A DNA stretch of 64,000 nt from Sphingobacteriales bacterium (GTDB lineage: Bacteria; Bacteroidota; Bacteroidia; Chitinophagales; Chitinophagaceae), in NCBI GenBank assembly GCA_016708305.1, contig JADJGB010000008.1, forward strand, positions 1,302,001 through 1,366,000, given 5' to 3'. Below are positions 27,429 to 38,400 of the stretch, in pieces. A model generated the notes under the pieces. That model saw only the letters and a program-made list of their open reading frames with translations. It did not search any database and was not told the origin of the DNA. Each line of letters opens with the position of its first letter. The stretch's first letter is position 1. Both the position numbers and the translations under genes were made by a program.

Positions 27429-28412
27429 ATGCGCAAAAGTGTATTTCTTTTTTCATTGGTTATAATATTGATAGGTTTTGGCAGTTGGGGGTTTTTGGTG
27501 CATCGCACTGTAAACCAGTTGGCAATATACGGTCTGCCCAAAAAAATGAGGCCTTTGTTTTTCAGCGAAAAGGATTATCTGGTATATAATGCGCCGCGCC
27601 CCGACCAGCGCAGGAGTACAGACAGTACTGAGGGCAACAAACACTTTATGGACATGGAGTATTACGGCGATGATCCTTTTGCTGCCATTCCGCGCAACCG
27701 ACTGGAGGCAGAGGCCAAATACAGCGCCGATACGGTTTATAAATACGGCACCCTGCCTTACACATTAGAAGAAACACAGCAAAAGCTTACCAATGCCTTC
27801 AGGATGAAAATCAGGGACAGCATCATTTTTTATGCTGCCGACCTGGGCCATTATATTGCAGATGCGCATGTGCCCCTGCACACTTCGCTCAATTACGATG
27901 GGCAACTGACCGGCCAGAATGGTCTTCACGATTTGTGGGAAACCACTGTGCCCGAAATAGAAATAACCAATTACACCCTGAAAAGCAGACATAAGGCAAA
28001 ATATATCAGTTCTATCAGCAATACCGCTTGGCAAATATTGCAGCACACTCATTCGCTGCTGCCTGAAATGCTCGCAAAAGAAAAAGAGGTTTCCAAACAC
28101 TTTACCGATTCTACAAAATACAGATGGCAGGTACGCTGGGGTAAAAACCGCAGGTTTTATACGTCTGCCTTTGCAAAAGCATATAACAAGGCTTTGGGCA
28201 ATTCCATCAACGACCAACTGATAGCCACTGCAAACTATATTTCAGACTTTTGGTACACTGCCTGGGTAGATGCCGGCCGTCCTGATCTTAGTGGTGTTGT
28301 TACCAAAAAATATGATACCGGCAGGTTCAATACGGAGCGCAAAGCCTACCGCAAAAACCGGCTTATCGAAAAAAATCTGTTGACTAGTAAGCAAAAACCC
28401 TCAGACGATTAA
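27429..28412 (+). CDS. Zinc-dependent phospholipase C / S1-P1 nuclease-fold protein
   Basis: A 327-residue exported protein with an N-terminal hydrophobic leader. The mature start WGFLVHRTVNQLA resembles the family's N-terminal Trp and first His zinc ligands. Further ligands are seen in YYAADLGHYIADAHVPLHTSLNYDG-type sequence (Asp, His, His) and in GLHDLWETTVPE (His, Glu). That gives the trinuclear zinc set of phospholipase C/P1 nuclease folds. It probably acts in the periplasm or outside; lipid or nucleic acid could be the substrate. The C-terminus is basic. Confidence 0.82.
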   Translation: MRKSVFLFSLVIILIGFGSWGFLVHRTVNQLAIYGLPKKMRPLFFSEKDYLVYNAPRPDQRRSTDSTEGNKHFMDMEYYGDDPFAAIPRNRLEAEAKYSADTVYKYGTLPYTLEETQQKLTNAFRMKIRDSIIFYAADLGHYIADAHVPLHTSLNYDGQLTGQNGLHDLWETTVPEIEITNYTLKSRHKAKYISSISNTAWQILQHTHSLLPEMLAKEKEVSKHFTDSTKYRWQVRWGKNRRFYTSAFAKAYNKALGNSINDQLIATANYISDFWYTAWVDAGRPDLSGVVTKKYDTGRFNTERKAYRKNRLIEKNLLTSKQKPSDD

Positions 28413-28414
28413 AG

Positions 28415-28732
28415 TTAGGATTTAATCATTGTCAGCATCATTTTGAACTGATGCACTGCTTTAAGAGCATGGGGTACATTTGCCGGCATTATAACTGACT
28501 GGCTTTTAGAAACAGTATGTTTAACGCCGCCGATGGTAATTTCCGCTTCGCCGTCCAGAATTTGCACAAAAGCATCAAACGGAGCCGAATGTTCACTCAA
28601 TTCTTCGCCTTTGTCAAAGGCAAAAAGCGTTACATTGCCTGCCGGATTTTTGATAATCGCCCTGCTTACAATGGCTTGGGCAGCATAGTTTACCAGATTT
28701 TTTATGCTAAAGGGAACAGAGAAATCGTCCAT
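28415..28732 (-). CDS. Cupin-domain protein
   Basis: About 105 residues forming one small beta-barrel. Motif 1 is degenerate around GEELSEHSAPFDAFVQILDGEAEITIGG and motif 2 is around VIMPANVPHAL. These supply His and Glu residues typical of a metal site. Its reaction is unknown. The longer start (TTG 28762) lies within the promoter box at 28760-28767 (TAACTTTG on the minus strand), so ATG 28732 is chosen. It converges on the phospholipase-like gene. Confidence 0.85.
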   Translation of the reverse strand: MDDFSVPFSIKNLVNYAAQAIVSRAIIKNPAGNVTLFAFDKGEELSEHSAPFDAFVQILDGEAEITIGGVKHTVSKSQSVIMPANVPHALKAVHQFKMMLTMIKS

Positions 28733-28918
28733 AATTGTTGGTTGTTTAAAAATGACCCACAAAGTTAAACAATTTATATGTAAAAGTAAATAGTTGATAA
28801 TCAGGTAATTATTAAAAACATCTTTTAAATGATAGTTCTCATTGCATCTTTATCAAAAACTTAACTACCCTAAACTTGCGTGGTTATAGTTTTTTCGCAA
28901 GATTTGCCCATTATTAAT

Positions 28919-28926
28919 TAACTTTG
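28919..28926 (+). promoter_or_regulatory. -7 promoter box of bamD, 8 bases from the ATG
   Basis: TAACTTTG, then CACACTTT, then ATG at 28935. An exact TAnnTTTG match with a very short leader. Confidence 0.55.
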
Positions 28927-28934
28927 CACACTTT

Positions 28935-29753
28935 ATGCGGATTTTCGTTATCATATTTTTAGCGCTTTCTTTGGTTTCCTGTGGTCCAGGAATGAACAAG
29001 ATTTTAAAGAGTAAAGACCCTGCCTATAAACTGAAGATGGCCGAAAAATTTTTTGTCGGTAAAAAATATGGAAAGGCTGCTACCATTTTTGAAGACATAA
29101 AGCCTTTTTATACCAGCACACCGCAGTATGAAGATATTTTGTACAAATGGACTTATGCCATTTATAATCAAAATGACTATTTAAATGCCGAAAACCTTTT
29201 TAAAACTTTTGTAGAAAGTTATCCTAACAGTCCACGAACCGAGGAGATGGAGTATATGAGGGCTTATACAAATTACAAACTAGCTCCTAAGCCTGAACTG
29301 GATCCTTCCAATACAATAAAAGCAATTGGAATGTTTCAAACTTTTGTGGTTACACATCCGGGATCGGTAAGGGTGGCTGAGAGCAATAGAATTATTGACG
29401 AACTGAGAAACAGACTGGAGACCAAAGAATACAAAGGGGCCAAATTGTATTATGACATGGGGCAGTTTAGGGCGGCAGGAGTAGCTTTTACCAGTCTGAT
29501 GTACAATTTTCCTGAATCGCCATTGGCGGATGAATATCAGTACATGGTAGTAAAATCCTACTATCGTTTTGCAGAACTGAGTGTGGCTGAAAAAAAAGTG
29601 GAAAGGTATCAGGATGTACTGACAGAATGTAATGAATTTTTTGATCGTTTTCCTGAAAGCAAATGGCGCAAGGAAATAGACAATTATATGAATATCTCTA
29701 ATTCGGAAATACAAAAATTTAGCAATAATGAGCAAATTAAGACGACAACTTAG
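28935..29753 (+). CDS. bamD: Outer membrane assembly lipoprotein BamD
   Basis: A 272-residue lipoprotein (lipobox VSC, Cys16) that works with BamA to insert barrels in the outer membrane. The mature part is a set of tetratricopeptide-like helices: AEKFFVGKKYGKAATIFEDI, LYKWTYAIYNQNDYLNAENLFKTFVESYPNSP, and later PESPLADEYQYMVVKSYY and FFDRFPESKWRKEI. Length is normal. Its last 26 bases overlap rpoZ in another frame, and coaBC follows, an arrangement known in many Bacteroidota. Confidence 0.93.
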   Translation: MRIFVIIFLALSLVSCGPGMNKILKSKDPAYKLKMAEKFFVGKKYGKAATIFEDIKPFYTSTPQYEDILYKWTYAIYNQNDYLNAENLFKTFVESYPNSPRTEEMEYMRAYTNYKLAPKPELDPSNTIKAIGMFQTFVVTHPGSVRVAESNRIIDELRNRLETKEYKGAKLYYDMGQFRAAGVAFTSLMYNFPESPLADEYQYMVVKSYYRFAELSVAEKKVERYQDVLTECNEFFDRFPESKWRKEIDNYMNISNSEIQKFSNNEQIKTTT

Positions 29754-30069
29754 CGCCGGTATCGCCAGCAATGTGGAAACCAAAGACCTTGGCAGCATTA
29801 AAGCAAAAACCGGAAATACTTACGAGTCAATAGTAATCATTGGTAAACGTGCCAACCAGATAAATATTTCAATAAGAGAAGAATTGCACAGTAAGCTGGA
29901 TGAGTTTGCCAGCCATACCGATTCTCTGGAAGAAATACATGAAAATAAAGAACAAATCGAAATTTCGAAAGCCTACGAAAGAATGCCCAACCCAGGGCTG
30001 CTGGCTACGCAGGAGTTTATGGAGGATAAAATTTATTATCGCAAAGCAGAGGACGAGCTATTCAGCTAA
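29728..30069 (+). CDS. rpoZ: RNA polymerase omega subunit (Bacteroidota form)
   Basis: A 113-residue omega/Rpb6-like subunit. It has the family's ...NTYESIVIIGKRANQINISI... segment, which docks the beta-prime subunit, and a lineage-specific C-terminus with YERMPNPGLLATQEFMEDKIYYRK. The ATG lies 26 bases inside bamD, so translation is likely coupled. A terminator follows. Confidence 0.9.
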   Translation: MSKLRRQLSAGIASNVETKDLGSIKAKTGNTYESIVIIGKRANQINISIREELHSKLDEFASHTDSLEEIHENKEQIEISKAYERMPNPGLLATQEFMEDKIYYRKAEDELFS

Positions 30070-30090
30070 TCCTTTTTCAAATATTATTTC

Positions 30091-30126
30091 AACCACGGCT
30101 GTTGTAAAAATGGCTGTGGTTTTTTA
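30091..30126 (+). terminator. Terminator behind rpoZ
   Basis: AACCACGGC pairs with GCTGTGGTT (one G-U) over an 11-12 base loop and is followed by six T. It separates bamD-rpoZ from coaBC. Confidence 0.8.
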
Positions 30127-30178
30127 TTTTGCAAAAAAAGATTAAGGTTTTATTATTAGTATTTTTCAGCGCATCACT

Positions 30179-30186
30179 TAATTTTG
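30179..30186 (+). promoter_or_regulatory. -7 promoter box of coaBC, 7 bases from the ATG
   Basis: TAATTTTG, then ATGTTTC, then ATG at 30194. An exact TAnnTTTG. The intervening ATG is out of frame. Confidence 0.5.
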
Positions 30187-30193
30187 ATGTTTC

Positions 30194-31402
30194 ATGATGA
30201 AAGGGAAGAAAATATTATTAGGCATTACTGGCAGCATTGCGGCATATAAAACCGCTTATTTGGTGCGCTTGTTGGTTAAGCAGGAAGCGGAAGTAAGGGT
30301 GATAATGACCCCCGCAGCCAAAGATTTTGTATCGCCTTTAACCTTGTCCACTCTTTCAAGGAATGAGGCGCTGGCAGATATGTTTGCCGAAAGCACCTGG
30401 TCGAACCATGTGCAATTGGGCCGCTGGGCAGATGTAATGGTGATTGCACCGCTGAGTTGCAATACGCTCAGTAAAATGGCGCAAGGCCTGTGTGATAACT
30501 TACTGTTGGCTGTTTATTTATCGGCAACCTGTCCGGTGATTATTGCTCCGGCAATGGATGAAGATATGTGGAAACATCCTTCCACACAAAATAATCTGAA
30601 GTTGCTAAAAAATTATGGCAATAAAATTATTTTTCCTGCCACCGGTGAGTTGGCAAGCGGCCTGTTTGGTCCGGGACGAATGAAGGAGCCGGAATTGATT
30701 GTACATTATCTTGAATCATTTTTTGAAAACAAAAATCCAAAAGATATTGAAGGCAAAAATGTGCTGATAACTGCAGGTCCTACTCAGGAAGCGATTGACC
30801 CTGTGCGCTATATCAGCAATCATTCTTCTGGAAAAATGGGTTTGGCGATTGCCAGAGAATGTAAAAACAGAGGAGCGAATGTAACGCTAGTGTTAGGTCC
30901 TGTGCCATCAAAAGAAAACACTGATGGGATGACTGTTATCCACATTTCATCATCTGATGAAATGTATGATGCTTGCCACCGTCATTTTGCAAGCGCCGAT
31001 ATAACCATTATGGCGGCTGCGGTAGCCGATTATAAACCTGAAATGGTTCATGAAACTAAAATAAAAAAGACCGATACAATTCCTGAGGTGAAGCTGGTAA
31101 AAACAAAGGATATTCTCAAAAGCCTTGGCGAAATAAAAGGAGAACATCAGACACTGGTGGGTTTTGCATTAGAAACCAATGACGAAAAAGCAAATGCACT
31201 GCGCAAGCTTAAAACAAAAAATGCAGACTACATTGTGCTGAACTCCTTACAGGACGGTATGATTTTTGGCGCTGACAGTAATAAAATCACCATCTTTACA
31301 AAATATGGTGATGAAATAAGATTTGACGGCAAACCAAAGACAGAGGTGGCCTCTGATATTATCAACACCGTTTTAAAATATAAATCTACAGTAACTATTT
31401 GA
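30194..31402 (+). CDS. coaBC: Bifunctional phosphopantothenoylcysteine decarboxylase/synthetase
   Basis: A 402-residue cytoplasmic enzyme for two steps of coenzyme A synthesis. The N-terminal flavin domain (about 1-180) has GITGSIAAYKTAYLVRLL, the active-site His in TWSNHVQLGRWAD and the PAMDEDMW substrate motif. The C-terminal CTP-dependent ligase part begins at VLITAGPTQEAIDPVRYISN and includes KMGLAIARE and VGFALETND. Its own promoter box follows the rpoZ terminator. The next gene starts one base after the stop. Confidence 0.96.
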   Translation: MMKGKKILLGITGSIAAYKTAYLVRLLVKQEAEVRVIMTPAAKDFVSPLTLSTLSRNEALADMFAESTWSNHVQLGRWADVMVIAPLSCNTLSKMAQGLCDNLLLAVYLSATCPVIIAPAMDEDMWKHPSTQNNLKLLKNYGNKIIFPATGELASGLFGPGRMKEPELIVHYLESFFENKNPKDIEGKNVLITAGPTQEAIDPVRYISNHSSGKMGLAIARECKNRGANVTLVLGPVPSKENTDGMTVIHISSSDEMYDACHRHFASADITIMAAAVADYKPEMVHETKIKKTDTIPEVKLVKTKDILKSLGEIKGEHQTLVGFALETNDEKANALRKLKTKNADYIVLNSLQDGMIFGADSNKITIFTKYGDEIRFDGKPKTEVASDIINTVLKYKSTVTI

Positions 31403-31403
31403 G

Positions 31404-31823
31404 ATGAAGATAAAGCAGGTTATACCATTTCTTATTTTCCTTGTTGCGTGTTCGAGTGGAACGCCTAATGATGTGCTGCCCAGAGACAAAATGCAAAAAG
31501 TATTGTGGGATGTAACGCTGGCCGGCGAATATGCAAACGGGTATATTTTTTCCAAATATTATGACCTAAACCGAGCTGCTGTCAATAATGAGTTGTTGGA
31601 AAGAGTTTTTAAGTCAAACGGCATTACTAAAAAGCAGTTTGAAAAAAGCCTCGATTATTACCGCGATCATCCGCAAAGGCTAATGACTGTTCTGGATTCG
31701 CTTTATGCGCAGCAAAAAAGAATTGATGATGAAAGAAATGAAAAGACAGAGAAGAATAAGGAGATTGAGGAGGTAAATCCCTCTATTTTACCGCCTCCGG
31801 TTAATCCTCCACCTGTTCAATAA
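31404..31823 (+). CDS. DUF4296-family lipoprotein
   Basis: 139 residues with a lipobox (LVACSS, Cys16). The mature helical domain (about residues 25-100) contains the DUF4296 pattern MQKVLWDVTLAGEYANGY and KKQFEKSLDYYRDHPQRLMTVLDSLYAQ. The C-terminus is charged and ends in Pro-rich PPPVNPPPVQ. Function is unknown. It is tightly coupled to coaBC. Confidence 0.87.
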   Translation: MKIKQVIPFLIFLVACSSGTPNDVLPRDKMQKVLWDVTLAGEYANGYIFSKYYDLNRAAVNNELLERVFKSNGITKKQFEKSLDYYRDHPQRLMTVLDSLYAQQKRIDDERNEKTEKNKEIEEVNPSILPPPVNPPPVQ

Positions 31824-31917
31824 ATGTGCGGAGGCTGTAAACCTTATGTGTTTTAAAACGTTTATTATAGAATAAATAAAAATAATTATTTCTTTTAAAA
31901 TTATTTAGAATATAACA

Positions 31918-32514
31918 ATGAGCTACCAAAAGAAGGAAATTTATAATGAGGAGCAAACACAAGGTTTGATGAAGCATTATAAGGGGATTTTGAGTTTGAT
32001 TGGCGAAGATTCCGAACGAGAAGGCTTACTGAAAACGCCCGAAAGATTAGCCAAAGCGATGCAATACCTTACGCAAGGATATCAGTTAGATGCCCATGAT
32101 ATTATCAACTCCGCAAAATTTCATGAAGATGTGAGCGAGATGATAGTGGTGAAGAATATTGAGTTATACAGTATGTGTGAGCATCATATTCTTCCTTTTT
32201 TTGGTAAAGCCCACATCGCCTATATCCCCAATGGATGGATTACCGGACTGAGCAAAATGGCCAGAGTTGTGGATGTTTTTTCGCGCAGATTACAGGTACA
32301 GGAGCGCCTCACGGTGCAAATTATGAATGCTATAAAGGAAACTTTGAACCCCTTGGGTGTTGGCGTGGTTATCGAAGCACAACATCTGTGTATGATGATG
32401 CGTGGCGTGCAAAAACAAAACTCGATTACCACTACTTCGGCTTTTGACGGATTGTTTCTGAAAAACCCTACGAGAAGCGAATTTTTAAAACTAATCAGCG
32501 CCGATTTGGCTTAA
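31918..32514 (+). CDS. folE: GTP cyclohydrolase I
   Basis: A 198-residue enzyme that opens GTP to dihydroneopterin triphosphate, the first step to folate. Zinc ligands sit in YSMCEHHILPFFGKAHIAY (Cys and His) and in LCMMMRGVQKQNS (Cys). ERLAKAMQYLTQGY and RLQVQERLTVQI are also conserved. Full length. It converges on the large envelope gene after it. Confidence 0.97.
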   Translation: MSYQKKEIYNEEQTQGLMKHYKGILSLIGEDSEREGLLKTPERLAKAMQYLTQGYQLDAHDIINSAKFHEDVSEMIVVKNIELYSMCEHHILPFFGKAHIAYIPNGWITGLSKMARVVDVFSRRLQVQERLTVQIMNAIKETLNPLGVGVVIEAQHLCMMMRGVQKQNSITTTSAFDGLFLKNPTRSEFLKLISADLA

Positions 32515-32523
32515 TTTTATTTT

Positions 32524-35337
32524 TTAATTGGGTAGTAAACTGACTGGCAATACCAGCTCGAAGAAAAACTTTCTGTTGGGTATCTGCGGTTCTTTGGTTA
32601 GTAAATATCCACCCCGCAGACCGAAAGTTAATGGGTAGCTATTCCACCATTTTGTGTCAAAATATATTTCGGTGCCGATGCTCTGCATGTCTTTTTTATA
32701 AAGCATTTTCTTTCCGTTAATTTTTGTAAAATCATAAAATATATTTGCTCTTATCCGTTGTATGTATAGCAGATTAGCGAAGCCCCAGTCAGGATATGCT
32801 AACGGAAAATGATAATTGGTGCGCACTCCCCAAACCCTTGCCGAATCAACAGCAATATATCCTCTCGAATAGGGCATTCGATTGCTAAACCGGCGATCTT
32901 TTGTACTCATTTCCTGCATGGCGGCGCTTACAACAAGATTGTGGGTAGGCCACAAACCCGGTAGAAATATATTGACCTTTGAGAAAAAAAGACGAGCTTT
33001 GTAAAGATTGGTGGTATGTAGATATTGAACAGATGCACTATATCCCCACCTTGTAAAAATGTGCTGCCTGGCCATTGGCACTTGTTGTGCCCAACTGATA
33101 CTGTGATTCAGATATCCGAAATTTCTTGTTTTGAAACTATCCTTTAAGATGCCTTTGTTATATTCATTTCGACAAACGTAGTTGCTGCTCACATTAAAAA
33201 AACGATAAGTTTCTCCCTTGGCCCAACGCAGCGGAATACTGAGCCCTACATGATTCTCCAATTGATTCCACTCTTTGAGTTTTTTCTGCACGGAATCTTT
33301 TCTGTTGAAGGTGAATTTGGACCCGAAACTGATTTGCGGGAACAGGCCGCCATATCGTAACTCGGCACCTACTGCATGGGTTTTGTCATTTTCATTAAAC
33401 AAATAAGAAATTTCAGTTGTCGTGGTGTTAAGAATATTATTCCCATAAATCGTCAAACTATATTCGGGCGCTTCGTAGAAAGGTCGCCAACTGTGAATAT
33501 TTACCGGACGGTGTAGTTTGTTGTATTTTTCAGTGGTAAAAGATTTTTCTAAACCGGCTTCGTTTACCAATGATGTATCAGCAAAATATTTAGTAACGAT
33601 TCCGGAAGTTGATTCAGCTAATTGATTAAGACTTACTTTCTGCCATTTTGTATTGTCCTTCTCTGTCTGCTTCAAGCGAAAACCATCAGCGGTAAAATTA
33701 CTCCAGACAAGGAAATTGTCATTTGCATTGATGAAATAGCTGGTAATATTGTCGGTGATTAATGTGCCTAAATTCCTGGTTTTCAAATCAATACAAAATA
33801 TTTCATCTTTCAATCCTTGAGAGGCAATGAAATAAGCGCTGTCTTTTCTAACATTAATCTGCCCGATTGTGTTAAAGGTGGGTGGTGTAATGATTTCAAT
33901 TTTTTCTGAATTCAGATTAATTATTGCCAAAGCATTTTTACCCTTTGAAAATCTTATTGAAGAAATAATGATGCTATCGTTTGCAAATTTTGGCGTAGAA
34001 AAATAATGAATATCGGTATCCATAATTTCTTTCAGAACCCGACCATTTTCTGCATCCAGCAGTATAAGCGAAGAGCCTCCGTTTATGAGCGAATGATTGG
34101 CAATGATTTGCTTCCCATCGAATGATATGTCGGGCGAAAAATATCTTGACCGGTTACTTAACCTCTTTTGATTGTTTGTTTTTATATCCAGAAGCTTTAT
34201 CACACTGTAACCTTCCCAATGCCAGCGTGGATGATTTTCCGTAGCAGCATATACGATTTTTCCGTTTCTGTATGAAAATTGTTCTTCTGAACTAATATCT
34301 CTTTTGCGAAGAAAATGCTCGCCGAGGCTGTCTTTTATGTAAAAAGCAGGAGTGGCTTTGTAGCTGCTTTTCAGGTAAAGCATTGAATCGGAAGATATAT
34401 AAGCAGGGTAAAAATAATTTTCAACAGAAGAAGATTTTGGTCGAGGCTTATTGTAAGGTTCGGTGTTAATGTTTTTCAATGAATCGATATTGTAAATATT
34501 TTTATTATAATCAAAAGCATTCTTTATAAAAGTCTTGTATCTGATACCGGAATAAGTCTTGATTGCTTTCTGCATAGGATAAAACAACGCTTCATAGGCA
34601 GCGGCATCTGAGGTTATATTCTTCCAAAAATCGGGGCCGTATTTTTCGTAGCCATAATTGACCAACAGATACCCCAGATCATAATGGTTGGGTACATAAT
34701 TTTTCAGGGAGCCGTTACGAAGTTTCATCCAATTGTAGTTTTTTCCTGCTGTCCAAAGTGTAGGGTATGCTTTTAAAAGGTTGGCATCCTTCCGCGTCCC
34801 TGTGCAGACAATGCAGTTTCCTGAAAAACAGCATCGCCTTCGTAAAACCAATTTGGTATGGCCGCATTAACGGCAAGTGCATAACCTTCCTGACCAAACA
34901 AAAAATACCCGACCTTGCTCAGCCCTTTGTAAAAATTGTTATATTGCTGCACATGGCGATACTCGTGTAAGGTCAGTTGCGTTGCCCAGGGAAAGCGTTC
35001 CCATGTCAAAATTATCAGATGGCGGTGTGAGATAAAATTCGCTTTTGAAAGGTCCGAGGCTCACATAGCCATTGGAAACCACAGGGGTATTTTGAAGCAC
35101 AATTTCGATTTTCTTTAATCTGTTGCCTAATGAGATTTTCTTTTGAGCAGCTAGGTTTAGCACAATATTTGCCACTTCATTTGCAGTTGAGTTAATTCCA
35201 TTAGGAAAAATAACCCGAACTGTATCATTGTTAATTTGCCTCCATCGGGTTGAAAAACGGTTGGCGCCGAACTCCTGACTTTTCAGGTCATGCAAAAGCA
35301 TAAACATAAAACAAATGAAAAATCCTAAATATTTCAT
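32524..35337 (-). CDS. Secreted metallopeptidase-like/propeller/outer-membrane barrel protein, frameshifted
   Basis: The repaired protein has about 935 residues. It begins with a leader (MKYLGFFICFMFMLLHDLKSQ). A peptidase-MA-like region carries LTLHEYRHVQQYNNF, then NWFYEGDAVFQETAL with a possible third ligand Glu. Residues about 300-650 look like a TolB/WD-type propeller (repeats such as NRSRYFSPDISFDGKQII). The last 300 residues alternate as in an outer-membrane barrel. Two breaks occur: near 34985-35005 (DNFDMGT to ERFPWATQ) and in the A run 34775-34778, one base short. Function is unknown. Confidence 0.72.
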
Positions 35338-35430
35338 TAAAGTCGAGGATTTAAATAATAATTAAGCAATATTATGAGTTATTTTAATAATCTTGTGGAA
35401 GAGAATGAAAAATGGCGAAAAGTGAACAGA

Positions 35431-35462
35431 TTTGTATGGTGGTAATGAATAAATTAAATTTG
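35431..35462 (+). promoter_or_regulatory. Bacteroidota-type promoter of tamB
   Basis: TTTG at 35431-35434, 20 bases, then TAAATTTG at 35455-35462, followed by CAAA and an ATG at 35467. This is a good -33/-7 pair. Confidence 0.65.
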
Positions 35463-35466
35463 CAAA

Positions 35467-38400
35467 ATGTATTAACCTGTTAGTGTCCTGAAAAAATTTA
35501 AGAAGATATTATTAATTGTATTGGCATCAATTCTTTTTCTGTTGATAGCAGTGTGGATGCTTATTCAATTGCCACCTGTGCAAAACTGGATTATAGGAAA
35601 GGTTACATCAAAACTATCAAAAGATCTTCAGACCAAAATTGAAATTAAACACGTTGATTTCTCTCTTTTAATAAAATGCACTTGAAGGGCGTACTGGTAG
35701 AAGATCAGAAGAAAGATACAATTTTAAGCGCGGGGAATCTTAGTGTTAACATTACCGACTGGTTTTTCCTGAAAGATAAAATTGAGCTTAAATATCTTGG
35801 CTTGCAAGATGCCTACATTCATCTACAGAGAAGTGATTCTGTGTGGATGCATCAATTCCTGATTGACTATTTTTCGCCACCGGGCAATAAAATAGAATCG
35901 CAGAAACAAAATAAGATTGACCTGGCTATTAAAAAAGTAGATTTGAAAAATATTCTTATAAAGCAGGATGATGGGTGGTATGGCCAAAATATGATGTTGT
36001 ATCTGGGCGCTTTAAATGTTAGTCCTAAAGAAGTTGACTTTAATAATAATAGAATTGAGTTGGCTTCCATCTTTATAGATAGACCACATTTTGCTATAAA
36101 GGGCTACAAAGGCAATAAGCCCTATCAAAAAAAAGTAGTTCAGTCTGGAACCCAGGAAAATCAGATACATCGGAGCTCGAATGGAATCGGGATAAATGGG
36201 AGATTTTTGCCGATAAAGTTTCTATGGTGAATGGTAAGTTGCAGGTGGATAATGACAATACACCTTCCCCAACCAGTTATTTTGATGGTAATCATATAGA
36301 ATTTGCAAAAATAAATGGCGACTTTGAAAATGCCAAATGGCAAATGGATACCATTACAGCCGATGTGAAACTCAGCACAATGGAAAGAAGCGGTTTTAAT
36401 GTAAAAAAATTGATTGCCAAACTGAAAATGACCCCCAGAGAAATGACTTTCAATAATCTGGATATTCATACCAATAACAGTTATTTACATGACTATTTCA
36501 GCATGCAGTATCAGGATTTTAATACTGATATGAGTGATTTTATTGATAAGGTTATTTTGCAAGGCAGGTTTAATAATGCAGAAGTGAGCAGCGATGATAT
36601 AGCTTTTTTTGCGCCTGCATTAAAAACCTGGAAGAAAAAAATCAATCTCAAAGGAAATGTTCGCGGACCGGTTTCTGCACTGATAGGAAAACAATTGGAA
36701 ATTCAGACTGACAAACAAACCTATTTTAGCGGCGATGCTTCATTAACCGGTTTGCCGGATATCAATGAAACTTTTATTGAAATAAATGCCAGGACCCTTA
36801 AAACCACTTATGCGGATGCGATTTCATTTGCGCCCGAACTAAAAAAGATTAACAACATCAGCCTTGACAATTTGCGGTATATAAATTTTTCAGGAAGTTT
36901 CACCGGGTTTATAAACGATTTTGTAACCTATGGCAATGTTGAAACCGCTTTGGGAATGGCAAAAGCTGATGTAAACATGAAACTGCCAAAGGGAAGACCA
37001 CCGGTTTATACAGGTAGTATTTCTTCTTCCGGGTTTAATTTAGGTAAATTATTGAATGATACCATGATGGGCTTTGTGAGCCTTGATGCCAAACTTAAAG
37101 GTGCAGGCTTTAATCCTGAAAAGGGAAATGTGGCGCTTGAAACGAAAGTTAATTATTTTGATTATAACAAATACCGATACCAAAATATTCGTTTTGATGG
37201 AGATGTAAATCGTAATAATTTCAATGGTAATGCTTCAATAGATGATCCTAATATTAAATTAACGCTAAACGGTTCAATAGACAGCCGGAAAGCAATACCT
37301 GAATTTGAATTTCTGTCGCATATTGACCATTTGAATTTTAAACCATTAAATCTAATAAAAGATAATATTTCATTAAGCGGTAAAGCAAATGCCCATTTTA
37401 GTGGAAAGACGATTGACGATTTTTTGGGAAGCGCCAGTATTTCGGATGCTGTACTAACCCGCGATGGACGACCAATGTCTTTTGATTCATTGGCATTGCA
37501 TTCTGCAGTAATAGATTCACAAAAGGTACTAAGTTTATATTCAAATGAATTTACGGCAAACCTGAAGGGAAAATTTAATATCAGCGATATGCCCAACTCG
37601 GTAACAGGTTTTCTGACCCATTATTATCCGGCATACATTAAACCACCAAAAAAATACCCGCAAATCAAGTGTTTTCGTTTGATATAAAAACGTATTACTT
37701 CAGTGATTTTCTGCATTTAATTGATAGCAGTCTCGCAGGCGGTAATAATAGCTATATAGCGGGAAGCATCAACACTATTACAAATGATATTAGTTTAAAT
37801 GTAGATGCGCCGGATTTTAAATACAAAACTATTGAATTTGACAATATAGATATTTCTGCAATCGGAGATATTGACAAGTTGTCGTTGACAGGTAAAGCCA
37901 ATAGCGTTGTTCTAAGCAAAGGCGCCTCCATCCCCATAGTGGAGTTTAGTATTGTTGCCGAAGAAGATTTCTCAAAAATAGTGCTGTTTACTGGCGGCGA
38001 AAATACGGCTGTTAGGCAGGCTTCGCTGGATGCACTTTTTTACACGTATAATAATGGCGTCAAAATTCACTTTAATCCTTCCTCCTTTATGGTGGCAGGG
38101 AAAACCTGGACAATTGAAAAAGACGGTGAATTGGAATTTAGAACCAATATGCCTGCATTTGGAGAGGTATCGTTGATGGAGAGCAATCAGGAGATAAATA
38201 TAAAAACCATTAAGTCAAAAGCAGGCGATTGGAATGATATTGCCGTTTCTCTAAAAAACCTGAACCTTGGAGATTTAGCGTTCTATCTGATGCCATCAAA
38301 CAGGTTGGAAGGTTTGGCGACAGCAGATATATTAGTTGAAAATCCGGGAAATAAGATGCGCATAATGACGGATAATTTTATGGGTAAAGGTATCAGGTTG

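Noticed and set aside
35866..37937. Antisense reading frames of 60-144 residues within tamB
   Set aside because: They run opposite to clearly conserved coding sequence and show no domain, signal or ribosome/promoter context.
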